The translations under genes and the position numbers were made by a program. DNA of 64,000 nucleotides from Terriglobia bacterium (GTDB lineage Bacteria; Acidobacteriota; Terriglobia; Terriglobales; Acidobacteriaceae), in assembly GCA_020072845.1 (NCBI GenBank), contig JAIQGF010000017.1, forward strand, positions 1 to 64,000. The letters run 5' to 3'. The notes beneath the pieces were generated by a model. The model did no database searches. It worked only from the letters and a program-made list of their open reading frames with translations, and had not been told where the DNA came from. Positions 34,154-42,481 of the stretch are shown here, in pieces (position 1 is the stretch's first letter; each line of letters opens with the position of its first letter).

Positions 34154-35047
34154 ATGGCTGAGCCCTCCATCCAGACTGTCGGGCAACTGATCGAGCACTG
34201 GCGCGCCGACGCCTTGAACTTCCTTCGCGTGGACGCCCCCAAGCTCCTGGTCATTGTCGTAGTCACGTTTGTGCTCATCCGCCTGCTGAAGGCGCTGACA
34301 CGACGCCTGCGCTCCCTCGGCGAAATCAAGGGCCTGCCCACCGGCCTGCGCGCCCAGCAATTGCGCACCTTGAGCGGAATCGTCTACAGCGCGGGCGTTT
34401 TCGTGCTGCTATTCCTGGCCTTGCTCCAGATTCTTCCCGTCCTCGGGATCAACATGGGACCGCTGCTGGCCAGCGCCGGCATTGCCGGGCTTGCCATTGG
34501 CTTCGGGGCTCAAACCCTGGTGCACGACGTCATCAACGGCTTCTTTATCCTGATGGAGAACCAGTACGAAGTCGGCGACACGGTGCGCGTCGCCGGCATC
34601 ACCGGCACGGTGGAACGCATGACGCTGCGCGCCACGCTGCTGCGCGATGACCAGGGCGCGCTCTCCACCGTGCCCAACGGCAAGATTGACGTCGTTTCCA
34701 ACCTCACCCGCGACTGGGCGCAGGTGGCCTTGCACGTCTCCGCCGCCTACAACGAGAACAGCGACAAAGTCATCAGCGTGCTCAAGGAGGTGGGCGAAGA
34801 GGTGCGCAGCGATCCCGACTTCTCCGGGATGCTCATCTCCGACCCGCAGGTACCGGGCATTGAGCGCGTCAGCGGCGCCGAGGTGGATTACTTGCTATTG
34901 GTGAAGACGCGCCCCGGCACCCAGTACGCCGTCACCCGTGAACTTCGCCGCCGCATCAAGGAGAGCTTCGAGAAGAACAACATCCAGCCCGGCTGGCCCG
35001 GCGGCATGTTCGTGGTGCAGGCCGGCCCGGAAAAGCCGACGGCATAA
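34154..35047 (+). CDS. MscS-family mechanosensitive channel
   Basis: 297 residues. Three transmembrane segments (about 30-50, 82-106, 109-140); the pore helix TM3 is GLAIGFGAQTLVHDVINGFFIL, the MscS signature with small residues lining the pore. The beta domain follows (YEVGDTVRVAGITGTVERMTLRATLLRD and NGKIDVVSN), then the alpha/beta C-terminus. It releases small solutes under membrane tension (osmotic downshock). I chose ATG 34154, with the frame open from 34121. It is alone on its transcript before a micro-repeat hairpin. Confidence 0.93.
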   Translation: MAEPSIQTVGQLIEHWRADALNFLRVDAPKLLVIVVVTFVLIRLLKALTRRLRSLGEIKGLPTGLRAQQLRTLSGIVYSAGVFVLLFLALLQILPVLGINMGPLLASAGIAGLAIGFGAQTLVHDVINGFFILMENQYEVGDTVRVAGITGTVERMTLRATLLRDDQGALSTVPNGKIDVVSNLTRDWAQVALHVSAAYNENSDKVISVLKEVGEEVRSDPDFSGMLISDPQVPGIERVSGAEVDYLLLVKTRPGTQYAVTRELRRRIKESFEKNNIQPGWPGGMFVVQAGPEKPTA

Positions 35048-35153
35048 TTTGTAATTTGCAATTTGTAATTTGTAATTTTGCAGGTTCTGGCTAGGGAAAG
35101 GCGCTCCTGGCCCGACCACAACAATTACAAATTACCAATTACAAATTACCAAT
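35046..35153. repeat. Micro-repeat inverted pair, unit AATTTGTAATTTG
   Basis: Left arm 35046-35080 (four copies of TAATTTG/CAATTTG), 38-nt loop, right arm 35119-35153 (CAATTACAAATTAC). Its right end includes the A and T of the SDR start codon. AT-rich arms in a GC-rich genome make it stand out. Confidence 0.8.
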
Positions 35154-35940
35154 GGATCTCGGTCTGAAAGATCGGGTTGTCATCGTCGCCGCCTCCGGCC
35201 AGGGGATTGGCCGGGCGACGGCGGAAGCGTTTGCCGCCGAAGGCTGCAAGCTCGCCATTTGCGCGCGCAGCACACAAAGCCTGCGCCTGGCCGCCGGTAC
35301 CATCGCCGCCAAGCATAAGGTCCCGGTGCACTGCGAGGGCCTGGACGTCCGCGACGCCGCCGCCGTCCGGCAATTCGTCGCCAACGTCGCCGAACGGTAT
35401 GGAGGCGTGGACGTGTGCGTCACCAACGCCGGAGGCCCGCCGGCGAAAGGGTTTCTGGCCACCACCGACGAAGACTGGCAAAGCGCTGTCGCGCTCAACC
35501 TGCTCAGCGTCGTCCACTTTGCCCGCGAAGTGATCCCGCACATGCAAAAGAAAAAATGGGGACGGCTGATCGCGCTCACGTCGCTGACCGTCAAACAGCC
35601 CGTGGACAATCTCGTGCTCTCCAATGCGGTGCGCACCGGCGTGGTGGGTCTGGTGAAAAGTCTCGCCAACGAGTTCGGCAAAGACGGCATCCTGGTCAAC
35701 AATGTGGCGCCGGGCTACACCGGGACCGCCCGCCTGAAAGAGCTTGCCCGCAGCCAGGCGGAGGCGCTCGGCGTTTCCGAAGAGGAAATTTTCCAGCGCT
35801 GGGCCGCCGGTTCGCCGCTCAACCGCATCGCGCGTCCGGAGGAAGTGGCCGATGCCATTGTCTGGCTGGCCTCGGAGCGCGCCTCCTACATCACCGGCCA
35901 GACCATCCTGGTGGACGGCGGCGCGTACAAAGGCTTGTAG
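35152..35940 (+). CDS. SDR-family oxidoreductase, divergent catalytic site
   Basis: 262 residues with a complete Rossmann fold: ASGQGIGRA (NAD(P)-binding, 14-22), NAG (92-94), catalytic-region Ser144, and the C-terminal ITGQTILVDGG. The usual YxxxK is replaced: at the expected distance from Ser144 the sequence is LSNAVRTG, with Ser157 where Tyr should be and Arg161 where Lys should be. This subgroup (LxLSNxxR) is widespread among FabG-like proteins and its activity is not settled. Related proteins are labelled 3-oxoacyl-ACP reductase; I do not claim that. The start codon lies within the right arm of the upstream repeat. Confidence 0.88.
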   Translation: MDLGLKDRVVIVAASGQGIGRATAEAFAAEGCKLAICARSTQSLRLAAGTIAAKHKVPVHCEGLDVRDAAAVRQFVANVAERYGGVDVCVTNAGGPPAKGFLATTDEDWQSAVALNLLSVVHFAREVIPHMQKKKWGRLIALTSLTVKQPVDNLVLSNAVRTGVVGLVKSLANEFGKDGILVNNVAPGYTGTARLKELARSQAEALGVSEEEIFQRWAAGSPLNRIARPEEVADAIVWLASERASYITGQTILVDGGAYKGL

Positions 35941-36539
35941 AACTCGTTTCAGACGAACATTGGCAGTTTCTAAAAAATACTTCATTCGCAGCGCCCGCGA
36001 AAAAACCGGGTTCCTTCGGGATTTTCAGCTAGCGTTTTTCAGCTAGTATGTCCGGGCTCAAATCCTTTCGGGGGAAGCTGTGGGCCTCATTCGCGCTATC
36101 GGCAGATGGGGACTGACGTGGCTCGTGGTGAACGCCATTGTCGGCAGTCGGGGGTGTTCAAAAACTCGTAGGTGAGGAGGAGAACGCCAGGACGGCGGTA
36201 ATCGAAGACTTGCTTCGGTGGGGGTTCCGGCTCAGCGGTCCCATCGGCGCGTGGGTCAGAGGCGCCGTAGTGAATGTGGGTTGCCGTGTCGTTCTAATAG
36301 GGCATTCGCATCGACCAGTCGTCTAGCTACCTCATGAACGTGACGATTGTGACATTCTGAAGTGTTTCAGCTGACACATTTTGCCACTTTGTAATCGCCT
36401 CAAGTTTCCCGGTTTTATCCACAAACCGCACTACAAATCGCGCCCTAGTTATTGACAAACATGTACTTACGCGTGAGACGTTAATCAACAGGGCGCCCAC
36501 CGTGTGTGCGGCATTGGGAGTGCACGCAATTATCACGAG
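35941..36539. other. Lower-GC intergenic region, no gene called
   Basis: About 600 bp. Part of it (36340-36500) is clearly AT-richer than the surroundings. Short frames on both strands (62 and 72 codons) have no ribosome-binding site or family motif. It holds the promoter of the PilZ-like gene at 36540 and may be a gene remnant, but I see no protein similarity to support that. Confidence 0.5.
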
Positions 36540-37280
36540 ATGCACACCGCCGCCCCCATCCCGAACTCACACTCTGTCAAGCGACGTAGCGCTCGTGTCC
36601 AACTGAAGATCCGCCTGTCCATCGAAGCCGGTGATGTGACTGTTCTCGATGGCGAGACTATTACGGTCAGCAAGCACGGAGCGCGCATCCGCGTCATACC
36701 AGGCGAACAAGGCACGGCCCCCAGCAAGCCAAGAAGACTGACTCACGGCGAACGCTTGCGGGTTACCGTATGCCGCGCCCAGGAACCGCAACCGGCGCGG
36801 GTGGTGTGGCTCGACCAACGCTCCGATATGCTCTATGGCATCGAACTCGACGATCCCGGCAATTTCTGGGGCGTGAACTTCCCCAGCAAGGACGGCAATT
36901 GGCGCTCCGAACGCAAAGAGATGCGCCGCGTCGATGTGGTGCCGCCTTCGGCTACCCCAGAACCCCAGCTTGCCCCGCAGCTTGTGGCGGAAGAGGAGGC
37001 GGAAGAGGAGCCGGAGCCCGCACCGCTGATCAAGATCGGGCGCATGCCGGCTGTGGTTGCGGGTCTCTCGGCCATTCGTTTGCCGTTCGTCGAAAAAGTC
37101 GAGATGGTGTTCGACGAGCAGGAAGAGGGTACAGCGCTGCTGCAGAAGTTGGTGGAACCCGGTGCGCCATTGCGGATTTCTTTTCCTCACCTCAAGACCA
37201 AAGGACGGGTGATGGCCATCGGCCGCAGCCGGGAAGCCGGCAAATGGCGCGTGCGCATCAAGTGCGAAGCCCATCCATGA
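36540..37280 (+). CDS. PilZ-like protein with acidic linker
   Basis: 246 residues. N-terminal PilZ-like region: KRRSARVQLKIRLSIEA (RxxxR-like) and VSKHGARIRV in place of the usual (D/N)xSxxG, so c-di-GMP binding is uncertain. A middle strand set (ARVVWLDQRSDMLYGIELDDPGNFWGV) continues the barrel. An acidic linker (EEEAEEEPEPAP, about 155-170) leads to a C-terminal ~80-residue domain with a second barrel-like pattern (GAPLRISFPHLKTKGRVMAIGRS). I chose the ATG at 36540. It is probably a degenerate or ligand-shifted PilZ protein. Confidence 0.72.
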   Translation: MHTAAPIPNSHSVKRRSARVQLKIRLSIEAGDVTVLDGETITVSKHGARIRVIPGEQGTAPSKPRRLTHGERLRVTVCRAQEPQPARVVWLDQRSDMLYGIELDDPGNFWGVNFPSKDGNWRSERKEMRRVDVVPPSATPEPQLAPQLVAEEEAEEEPEPAPLIKIGRMPAVVAGLSAIRLPFVEKVEMVFDEQEEGTALLQKLVEPGAPLRISFPHLKTKGRVMAIGRSREAGKWRVRIKCEAHP

Positions 37281-37377
37281 GACTGAATTACTGTCGATAA
37301 ATTGCTTCCATGCACTCCATCCTACGCTCTCATGGTAGCGGCGGTTGTTGTCGGCCTGAATCTCTACTGCGGTTCAT

Positions 37378-37466
37378 AACTGGCGATAAATCGCCATAAC
37401 GTAAGTTACGGGGTCGGGACTCCCGTTTTTGGGCGTAAGTCACGCTAAGGGCTGTTCACGCCAGTT
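37378..37466. repeat. 89-bp repeat, copy A (flanks cytochrome gene)
   Basis: Ends AACTGGCG and CGCCAGTT are perfect 8-bp inverted repeats. Inside are GATAAATCGCC, GTAAGTTACG, GGGCGTAAGTCACG and GCTGTT. A second copy in the same orientation lies at 38078-38167. No open frame. It may be a MITE-like element or a conserved regulatory RNA/DNA element. Confidence 0.7.
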
Positions 37467-37549
37467 AGGGCGAATGCCACGGCGACATACGCGGTCGCTA
37501 CCGGAGCCGGGGCGTCGGCTGTGCTTCCGTGCTGCTTCGCGAACCGGTA

Positions 37550-37957
37550 TTACTTACCTGCGGCGACTGCCTTCTTATGCGGCATGAACGTGTGTGGTGG
37601 ATGACAGGTGACACACGTCTTGCCTTTCATGAAGACATCGGAATGTAGTTGTGCCGCCTGCTCGGCGTGACACGTGCCGCATGTGCTCAACGCCGGGGTG
37701 GCCGCGACGCTCTGTGCTGTGATTTCGCCATGGCACACGGTGCACTGGACATCATTCGCGCCATGCGGGCTGGCCTTCCATTGGGCATACGTCATCTTGT
37801 GGCAGTCAGAACAGGTTTTTCCGGCTGGAATCGTCTGATGGTGCTTCTGCGTGGCACGGGTCTTCTGGGCAGTGGCAGGTTGGACGGCAGCAGCCAAAAC
37901 GAGTAGAACGAGCAAAACAGAGCTGAACAAAAATGCGCGGCGAGTGTTCACGGGCAT
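37550..37957 (-). CDS. Small tetraheme c-type cytochrome
   Basis: 135 residues. A signal peptide (RRAFLFSSVLLVLLVLAAAVQPATA) is followed by four CxxCH heme-binding motifs: CSDCH (49-53), CTVCH (72-76), CGTCH (93-97) and CVTCH (115-119), plus extra His residues that could be distal ligands. It should be a periplasmic electron carrier, for example in anaerobic or metal-related respiration. No matching reductase lies nearby. ATG 37957 with AGGAG before it; the frame opens at 38104. It is enclosed between two copies of an 89-bp repeat and so could have arrived or been moved with them. Confidence 0.9.
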   Translation of the reverse strand: MPVNTRRAFLFSSVLLVLLVLAAAVQPATAQKTRATQKHHQTIPAGKTCSDCHKMTYAQWKASPHGANDVQCTVCHGEITAQSVAATPALSTCGTCHAEQAAQLHSDVFMKGKTCVTCHPPHTFMPHKKAVAAGK

Positions 37958-38077
37958 AATCTCCTGATAAGGATAGGTAGTATCGGAGCAGTGAGGTCGC
38001 CGCACTGTGCTGCCGGTCACAGCTGACGGTGATGCGCTAGGTTCCGCTTGCTGAAGTACACCCATGGGCAACTGCCA

Positions 38078-38167
38078 TACGAGTGATAAATCGCCTGAGC
38101 GCAAGTTACGCTGGCCTGGCAGTCTCGATTCGGGCGTAACTTAAATGAAGCGCTGTTACCGCCAGTT
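38078..38167. repeat. 89-bp repeat, copy B
   Basis: Same order as copy A: GATAAATCGCC, CAAGTTACG, GGGCGTAACTTA, GCTGTT, ending CGCCAGTT. The left inverted end is degraded. It abuts the stop codon of the symporter remnant at 38166. Confidence 0.7.
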
Positions 38168-38620
38168 AAACTTCCGCTGCGCTTTGCACCGGCTGGTCAA
38201 ATCCGCTGGCGCGAACCGGCGTGACCAGGCTCACCACGGCGGTGATCGCGAAATTGACGCACAGCCCGATGAACCCGGCATTCAGGCCGTGAAACGGATC
38301 GCGCTTGCTGAGGATGAGAACCGCGGCCGTAAGCACGCCGACCGCCAAGCCCGCGAAAACGCCGGCCGTGGTGACGCGCCTGGAATAAAGCCCGAGCACG
38401 ACCCCCGGAAAAAATTGCGTCACGCCGGCATAGCCCAGCAGCAGAAGCGAGACGATGCTGGCCGCGCTGGTGATGGCGAAGTAGAGCGCGATGACGGTGA
38501 TCACCACCACCATGACCTTGGCCAGCCTGGCGACCTGCGCGTCGGTCATATCGGGCTGGAAGATGGGGCGATAGAGATTTTTGGCGAGCAAAGTCGCCTC
38601 GGACTGTTTAGTTTGATACC
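38166..38620 (-). pseudogene. Sodium:solute symporter C-terminal remnant
   Basis: The last ~143 residues of an SSF-family transporter: NLYRPIFQPDMTDAQVARLAKV, then three membrane helices (VVVITVIALYFAITSAASIVSLLLL, FFPGVVLGLYSRRVTTAGVFAGL, FIGLCVNFAITAVVSLVTP). Functional SSF proteins have about 500 residues and 13 helices; the N-terminal two thirds with the Na+ site is absent. Recognisable similarity begins near 38597 (ATLLAKNLYRP); upstream the frame runs into the next gene and has no family content. The right-hand end touches copy B of the 89-bp repeat. The resemblance to monocarboxylate permeases is only a guess. Confidence 0.75.
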
Positions 38621-38685
38621 GCGGGTTCGGCAACGGCAGCGGCTCGGCCCAAAAATCCGGAACAATCAACTCACGCGGTCGTGCT

Positions 38686-39552
38686 CTAGCTTTCGATTCC
38701 CGCCCATTTTTCCAGCAGCGCCAGCGTGGCCGCGTAATCCAGGTCGGCGCTGCCTTCCTCGGTGGCAACCTCGTAAATCTCTTCCACGGTTTCCAACCCC
38801 GGCAGCTTCACCCGTGCCTCGCGCGCCGCATCCAGCGCGAGGTGAATATCCTTGTGCATGAGGCGGAGCGGAAAATTGGGCGAGAAATCATGCCGCAGCA
38901 CGAACGGCGCCTTGTAGTCGGAGACGCCGGAGCGGATCATGGACGCGTTCACCAGCTCCATGAAGCGCTCGCGCGGCACGCCCAATTTGCTGGTCAGCGT
39001 GAGGGCCTCCGCGAAGCCTTCGAACATCATCGAGATCATCAGGTTGCCGCCCAGCTTCGCCGATTGCCCGTGGCCGGTGGGGCCCATGTGCAACACTTTT
39101 TTCCCCATCGCATTGAACAACGGCTCCAGGCGCGCTAGGGTCGCCTCTTCCCCGCCGGTGATGAAGATTAGTTGGCCGCTCTCGGCTGCCACTTTCGATC
39201 CCGTCATGGGCGCGTCCACGTAATCGGCGCCCCGGGCGCGCACCCGCTCGGCAAATTTGCGCGTCGCCGAAGGCGCAATGGTGCTGGAATCGGCGACGAT
39301 CATTCCGGGCGCGAGTTCGTTCTCCACGCCGTCGGCCGAGAATAACAGCCGCTCCACTGCGGCCGTGTCGGAGACGCACATCCACACCACTTCGGCGCCG
39401 CGCGCCGCCTCCGCCGGACTCACCGCCATCCGCGCGCCTTCCACGTGCTTCCCGGCTGAACGGTTCCACACCGAAACCTCGTGCCCCGCCTTGACCAGGT
39501 TCGCCGCCATCGCGCGCCCCATGATTCCCAATCCCAAAAACGCTACTCGCAT
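38686..39552 (-). CDS. Beta-hydroxyacid dehydrogenase (3-HIBADH/GarR family)
   Basis: 288 residues. Rossmann motif FLGLGIMGRAMAANLVKAGHEVSVWNR, substrate-binding DAPMTGSKVAAESG, and the catalytic-Lys block GHGQSAKLGGNLM. The family oxidises or reduces short beta-hydroxyacids with NAD(P); members include 3-hydroxyisobutyrate dehydrogenase and tartronate semialdehyde reductase (GarR/GlxR). With glycerate 2-kinase (41129) and glycolate oxidase (glcDEF) a few kilobases away, tartronate semialdehyde to glycerate is a plausible reaction. The substrate cannot be settled from sequence alone. Confidence 0.88.
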   Translation of the reverse strand: MRVAFLGLGIMGRAMAANLVKAGHEVSVWNRSAGKHVEGARMAVSPAEAARGAEVVWMCVSDTAAVERLLFSADGVENELAPGMIVADSSTIAPSATRKFAERVRARGADYVDAPMTGSKVAAESGQLIFITGGEEATLARLEPLFNAMGKKVLHMGPTGHGQSAKLGGNLMISMMFEGFAEALTLTSKLGVPRERFMELVNASMIRSGVSDYKAPFVLRHDFSPNFPLRLMHKDIHLALDAAREARVKLPGLETVEEIYEVATEEGSADLDYAATLALLEKWAGIES

Positions 39553-39587
39553 GTCTGCCTCGCAAACAACCGCAGGTGATTATACAA

Positions 39588-39694
39588 AGTTGTGAGTTGT
39601 GAGTTGTGAGTTCCGAGTTGTGAGTTTGGCGCGCGCCTTGCGAACATCCCAAAACTGCACGCTCAGAACTTAAAACTCACAACTCGCAACTCTC
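39588..39694. repeat. Micro-repeat inverted pair, unit GTTGTGA
   Basis: Left arm 39588-39628 carries five copies of (A)GTTGTGAGTT-type; right arm 39662-39694 is its reverse complement (ACTCACAAC). It lies between divergent genes. Confidence 0.8.
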
Positions 39695-39716
39695 TTCCGC
39701 ATCGTTCCCGCCCCGC

Positions 39717-40619
39717 ATGGCGTCTAATAGGCGAATGATCAATGTCCCTCTCCGACGACGCGCCCGCCAGTTCAGCAAGCTGGTGCGGCATTCTGTGCTG
39801 ACGCGCCGCACCGGAGAGCCCGGCAAACCCACCCTGGCCCACAAGGACCAGCTCGGCCTCACCTTCATCGGCCATTCCAGTTTTTTTCTCCAGATTGCCG
39901 GGCTTAATCTCATCATTGACCCGAACTTCGCGCGCTGGCTGTTCGTGCTCAAGCGTCTCCGCCAGCCCGGCCTGCGGATCACGGACCTGCCGCCGCTGGA
40001 TCTGGTGCTGGTCACGCACGCTCACTTCGACCACCTGCACCGCCCGTCGCTGCGCGCGCTGGTCCGCCACACCCAGCGGCTGCGGAAACCCGCTCCCGCG
40101 ATTGTTGTGCCGCGCAATGTCGCCGACCTGGTCTCCGACCTCGGCTTCCGCGAAATCATCGAGCTCGACTGGTGGGGCGAGTACCACCACGACGGCATTA
40201 GCGTCGTGCACACGCCGTCGCGGCACTGGGGGGCGCGCGTGGTGCGCGACATGCATCGCGGATTTGGAGGCTACGTCATCCGCTCCCGGCGGGAATCCCT
40301 CTACCACGCCGGCGATACCGCTTACTTTCCGGGCTTCAGCGAAATCGGCGAGCGCCTCCGCCCCGAGCTCGCCCTGCTGCCCATCGGCGCCTACGAACCG
40401 CCGTCGTTCCGCAACGTGCACACCTCGCCCGCCGACGCCGTGCGCGCCTTTCTCGACCTGCGCGCCCGCTACATGGTGCCCATGCACTACGGCAGTTTCC
40501 GGCTCTCCCACGAGCCCATGGACGAGCCGCTGAAATACCTCGCCTCCGAGGCCCGCAAGCACGGCATCCAAGACCGGGTGCTGGTGTTACAAGAGGGTGT
40601 GACACAGGTGTTCGAGTGA
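39717..40619 (+). CDS. MBL-fold hydrolase (UlaG/NAPE-PLD-like)
   Basis: 300 residues. Metallo-beta-lactamase motifs: THAHFDHL (HxHxDH), GDTAYF with the bridging Asp, and HYGSF (His) near the C-terminus. An early IGHSSFFLQIAGLNLIIDP strand pair is typical of the branch that includes N-acyl-phosphatidylethanolamine phospholipase D and UlaG lactonase. It binds two Zn ions. ATG 39717 or 39735; neither has a clear Shine-Dalgarno. The substrate is unknown; no lipid operon is nearby. Confidence 0.87.
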   Translation: MASNRRMINVPLRRRARQFSKLVRHSVLTRRTGEPGKPTLAHKDQLGLTFIGHSSFFLQIAGLNLIIDPNFARWLFVLKRLRQPGLRITDLPPLDLVLVTHAHFDHLHRPSLRALVRHTQRLRKPAPAIVVPRNVADLVSDLGFREIIELDWWGEYHHDGISVVHTPSRHWGARVVRDMHRGFGGYVIRSRRESLYHAGDTAYFPGFSEIGERLRPELALLPIGAYEPPSFRNVHTSPADAVRAFLDLRARYMVPMHYGSFRLSHEPMDEPLKYLASEARKHGIQDRVLVLQEGVTQVFE

Positions 40620-40625
40620 GAAAAC

Positions 40626-40726
40626 AGTGGTTAGTAATTAGTAATCAGATTTTCCAGCTTACAATCACCATTCCCGCCGCATCGACCTCGGAGTTGCGCT
40701 TGATAATTACTAAGTAGTATACACTG
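40626..40726. repeat. Micro-repeat inverted pair, unit TTAGTAATTAGTAA
   Basis: Left arm 40626-40648 and right arm 40702-40726 (GATAATTACTAAGTAGT) are partial reverse complements. It lies just after the MBL-fold gene. Confidence 0.6.
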
Positions 40727-40844
40727 CTTTGCTTATTGCCGCCATCAAAATTATGCGTTTCCCTTCTCCGGGCCATCGCGCCCACAATTCCATCTAGCAA
40801 GCCGTCCGCAGGCGGTGACGTATTCGCGGCGGCGGAGTAAAACC

Positions 40845-41003
40845 ATGCGGTGCCCGTACTGCAATACCGAGTACACCCACGATCATCCGTGCTTCTGCCA
40901 TCCATCCGTAAAGGCCAAGCCGGCTGAGGATCAGCCGGCGAGTTTTCCCGAGACCTTTCCCAGCATCGCCTGGAATTCGCACCGGGGTGTGCGGCTGGAC
41001 TAA
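40845..41003 (+). CDS. Small zinc-ribbon-like protein
   Basis: 52 residues: CPYCNTEYTHDHPCFCH near the N-terminus supplies up to four Cys and several His, as in a small zinc ribbon; then a flexible Pro-rich tail. ATG at 40845 with GGAG 7 nt upstream supports translation. Family not recognised. It lies in an otherwise empty gap, so the call rests on the Cys pattern and the ribosome-binding site. Confidence 0.6.
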   Translation: MRCPYCNTEYTHDHPCFCHPSVKAKPAEDQPASFPETFPSIAWNSHRGVRLD

Positions 41004-41008
41004 GAACA

Positions 41009-41126
41009 GGAGTTAGTAGCTGGTAGATAGTAGTTAGCCGGAGTGTCTGTATTCGCCGCGGGCGATGTTCGCATTCATTGGCCACACCAGCGGTTGCTGC
41101 TCGCTAACTCTCTAACTACTAACTCC
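41009..41126. repeat. Micro-repeat inverted pair, unit TTAGTAGC / TAGTAGTTAG
   Basis: Left arm 41009-41037 and right arm 41103-41126 (CTAACTACTAACTCC) are reverse complements around a ~65-nt loop, next to the end of the glycerate kinase gene. Confidence 0.75.
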
Positions 41127-41128
41127 CC

Positions 41129-42481
41129 CTACCACGCCATTAGCACTCGTAGGTCTCTCAGATTGTTCCCCGTCGGCCCGGTGACAATCGCGTCGCCAAG
41201 CCGGTCGAAGAACCCAAACGCATCGAAGCCGGCGAGCGACTTCGCCGCGTTCAGCCCCAGTGTTTTCGCGCGTTCCAGCGTGGTGCCGTCGGCGACCGCT
41301 CCGGCAGCGGCGCTATTGCCGTCAATGCCATCGGTCCCGGCGCTGAGCACGGTGATGTTTTCTCCCCCAATTTCTTCCGCGCAATAGAGCGCGAAGTGCG
41401 AGTTCCGCCCGCCGACGCCGTGCTTCGCCTTCACCTTGACGGTAACTTCCCCGCCCGAAACGATGCACGCCCGCGACCCGCCTTGCCGCAGCTTGCGCAA
41501 TTTGTTCAACAGATAATCGGCCGCTTTGGCGTAATCCCAATCGTCGCAGGAGTTGTCCACTTCCACGGAGAAGCCGTACGCCGCGGCCTTCGCTGCCGCC
41601 GCTTGCAGGACCGAGGTATTAGAAAGCACCGGCCACCAGCGCGCGCGCACGAATGCCGGGTCATCCGACTTCGGCGTCTCCTCCAGGATGTGTTTTGTGA
41701 ACAGCTCATGTACCGCCGGCGGAAATTCTTTCACCATTCCATGGCGCTCGGCGATGCGGTAACAATCCTCAACCGTGGTGGAATCCGGCATGGTCAGCCC
41801 CGACGACAGCGAGTCCAGCGCCTTGTCGGGCACGTCGGAAACCATGATGGACACCTGCTGTGCGGGCGCCGCCGCCCTCGCCAGCCGGCCTCCCTTGATT
41901 CCCGACAGGTGCTTGCGGATGGCGTTGATCTCCGCGATGGGCGCGCCGGAATGGACCAACACCTCGTAGGTCTTGACGAGATCGCCGAGCGAGATGGCAT
42001 CGTCAATCGGATACTCCACGCACGCCGACCCGCCACCGCTGATCAGGAAAATCACCAGGGCTTGCGGCGGCTGATGTTCCACGTAGCGCAGGATCGCCCG
42101 GCCCGCAGCCAGCGATTCAGGGTTGGGCAGCGGATGGCCGCCGCGGAAATAGCGGAAACCGCGCAGTTGCGTCACCGGATCGGTGGAACCGGCGACGATC
42201 CCGTCCAGGCTCGCGCCCACCTGCTCCACCAGCGCCTCGGCCATGCTGTGCGCGCCCTTGCCGATGGAAATCGCCGAGAGGCGAGGGTACGCCGACAGGG
42301 CATACAGGTCATCGCAGACGCGCAGCACTCCGTGGTCGTGGTTCACATGACGGGCGAACGCCTGCCGGATGGTGCTCTGCGCCAGCGCTTCCTGGAAAAC
42401 CTGGCGCGCGCTCCGCCGCCATTCACCCGCGCCGTGCTCCCGCTCGGACGCATTGCCGGTCGCCGCTCGCTTTGCCATCAT
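41129..42481 (-). CDS. gckA: Glycerate 2-kinase (GckA/TtuD, MOFRL family)
   Basis: 450 residues. Two domains of the DUF4147/MOFRL type: AISIGKGAHSMAEAL, the nucleotide-binding LVIFLISGGGSAC, MVSDVPD, and the C-terminal MOFRL block CIVSGGEVTVKVK...GGRNSHFAL and LSAGTDGIDGNS. It phosphorylates glycerate to 2-phosphoglycerate. With glcDEF and the GarR-like dehydrogenase it would complete glycolate/glyoxylate to 2-phosphoglycerate. The ATG overlaps the stop of the upstream alpha/beta-hydrolase gene (ATGA), so the two are coupled. Confidence 0.9.
   Translation of the reverse strand: MMAKRAATGNASEREHGAGEWRRSARQVFQEALAQSTIRQAFARHVNHDHGVLRVCDDLYALSAYPRLSAISIGKGAHSMAEALVEQVGASLDGIVAGSTDPVTQLRGFRYFRGGHPLPNPESLAAGRAILRYVEHQPPQALVIFLISGGGSACVEYPIDDAISLGDLVKTYEVLVHSGAPIAEINAIRKHLSGIKGGRLARAAAPAQQVSIMVSDVPDKALDSLSSGLTMPDSTTVEDCYRIAERHGMVKEFPPAVHELFTKHILEETPKSDDPAFVRARWWPVLSNTSVLQAAAAKAAAYGFSVEVDNSCDDWDYAKAADYLLNKLRKLRQGGSRACIVSGGEVTVKVKAKHGVGGRNSHFALYCAEEIGGENITVLSAGTDGIDGNSAAAGAVADGTTLERAKTLGLNAAKSLAGFDAFGFFDRLGDAIVTGPTGNNLRDLRVLMAW

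Noticed and set aside
36138-36545. Short frames (62 and 72 codons) in the lower-GC gap before the PilZ-like gene
   Set aside because: No ribosome-binding site or recognisable domain. Could be remnants, but nothing supports it.
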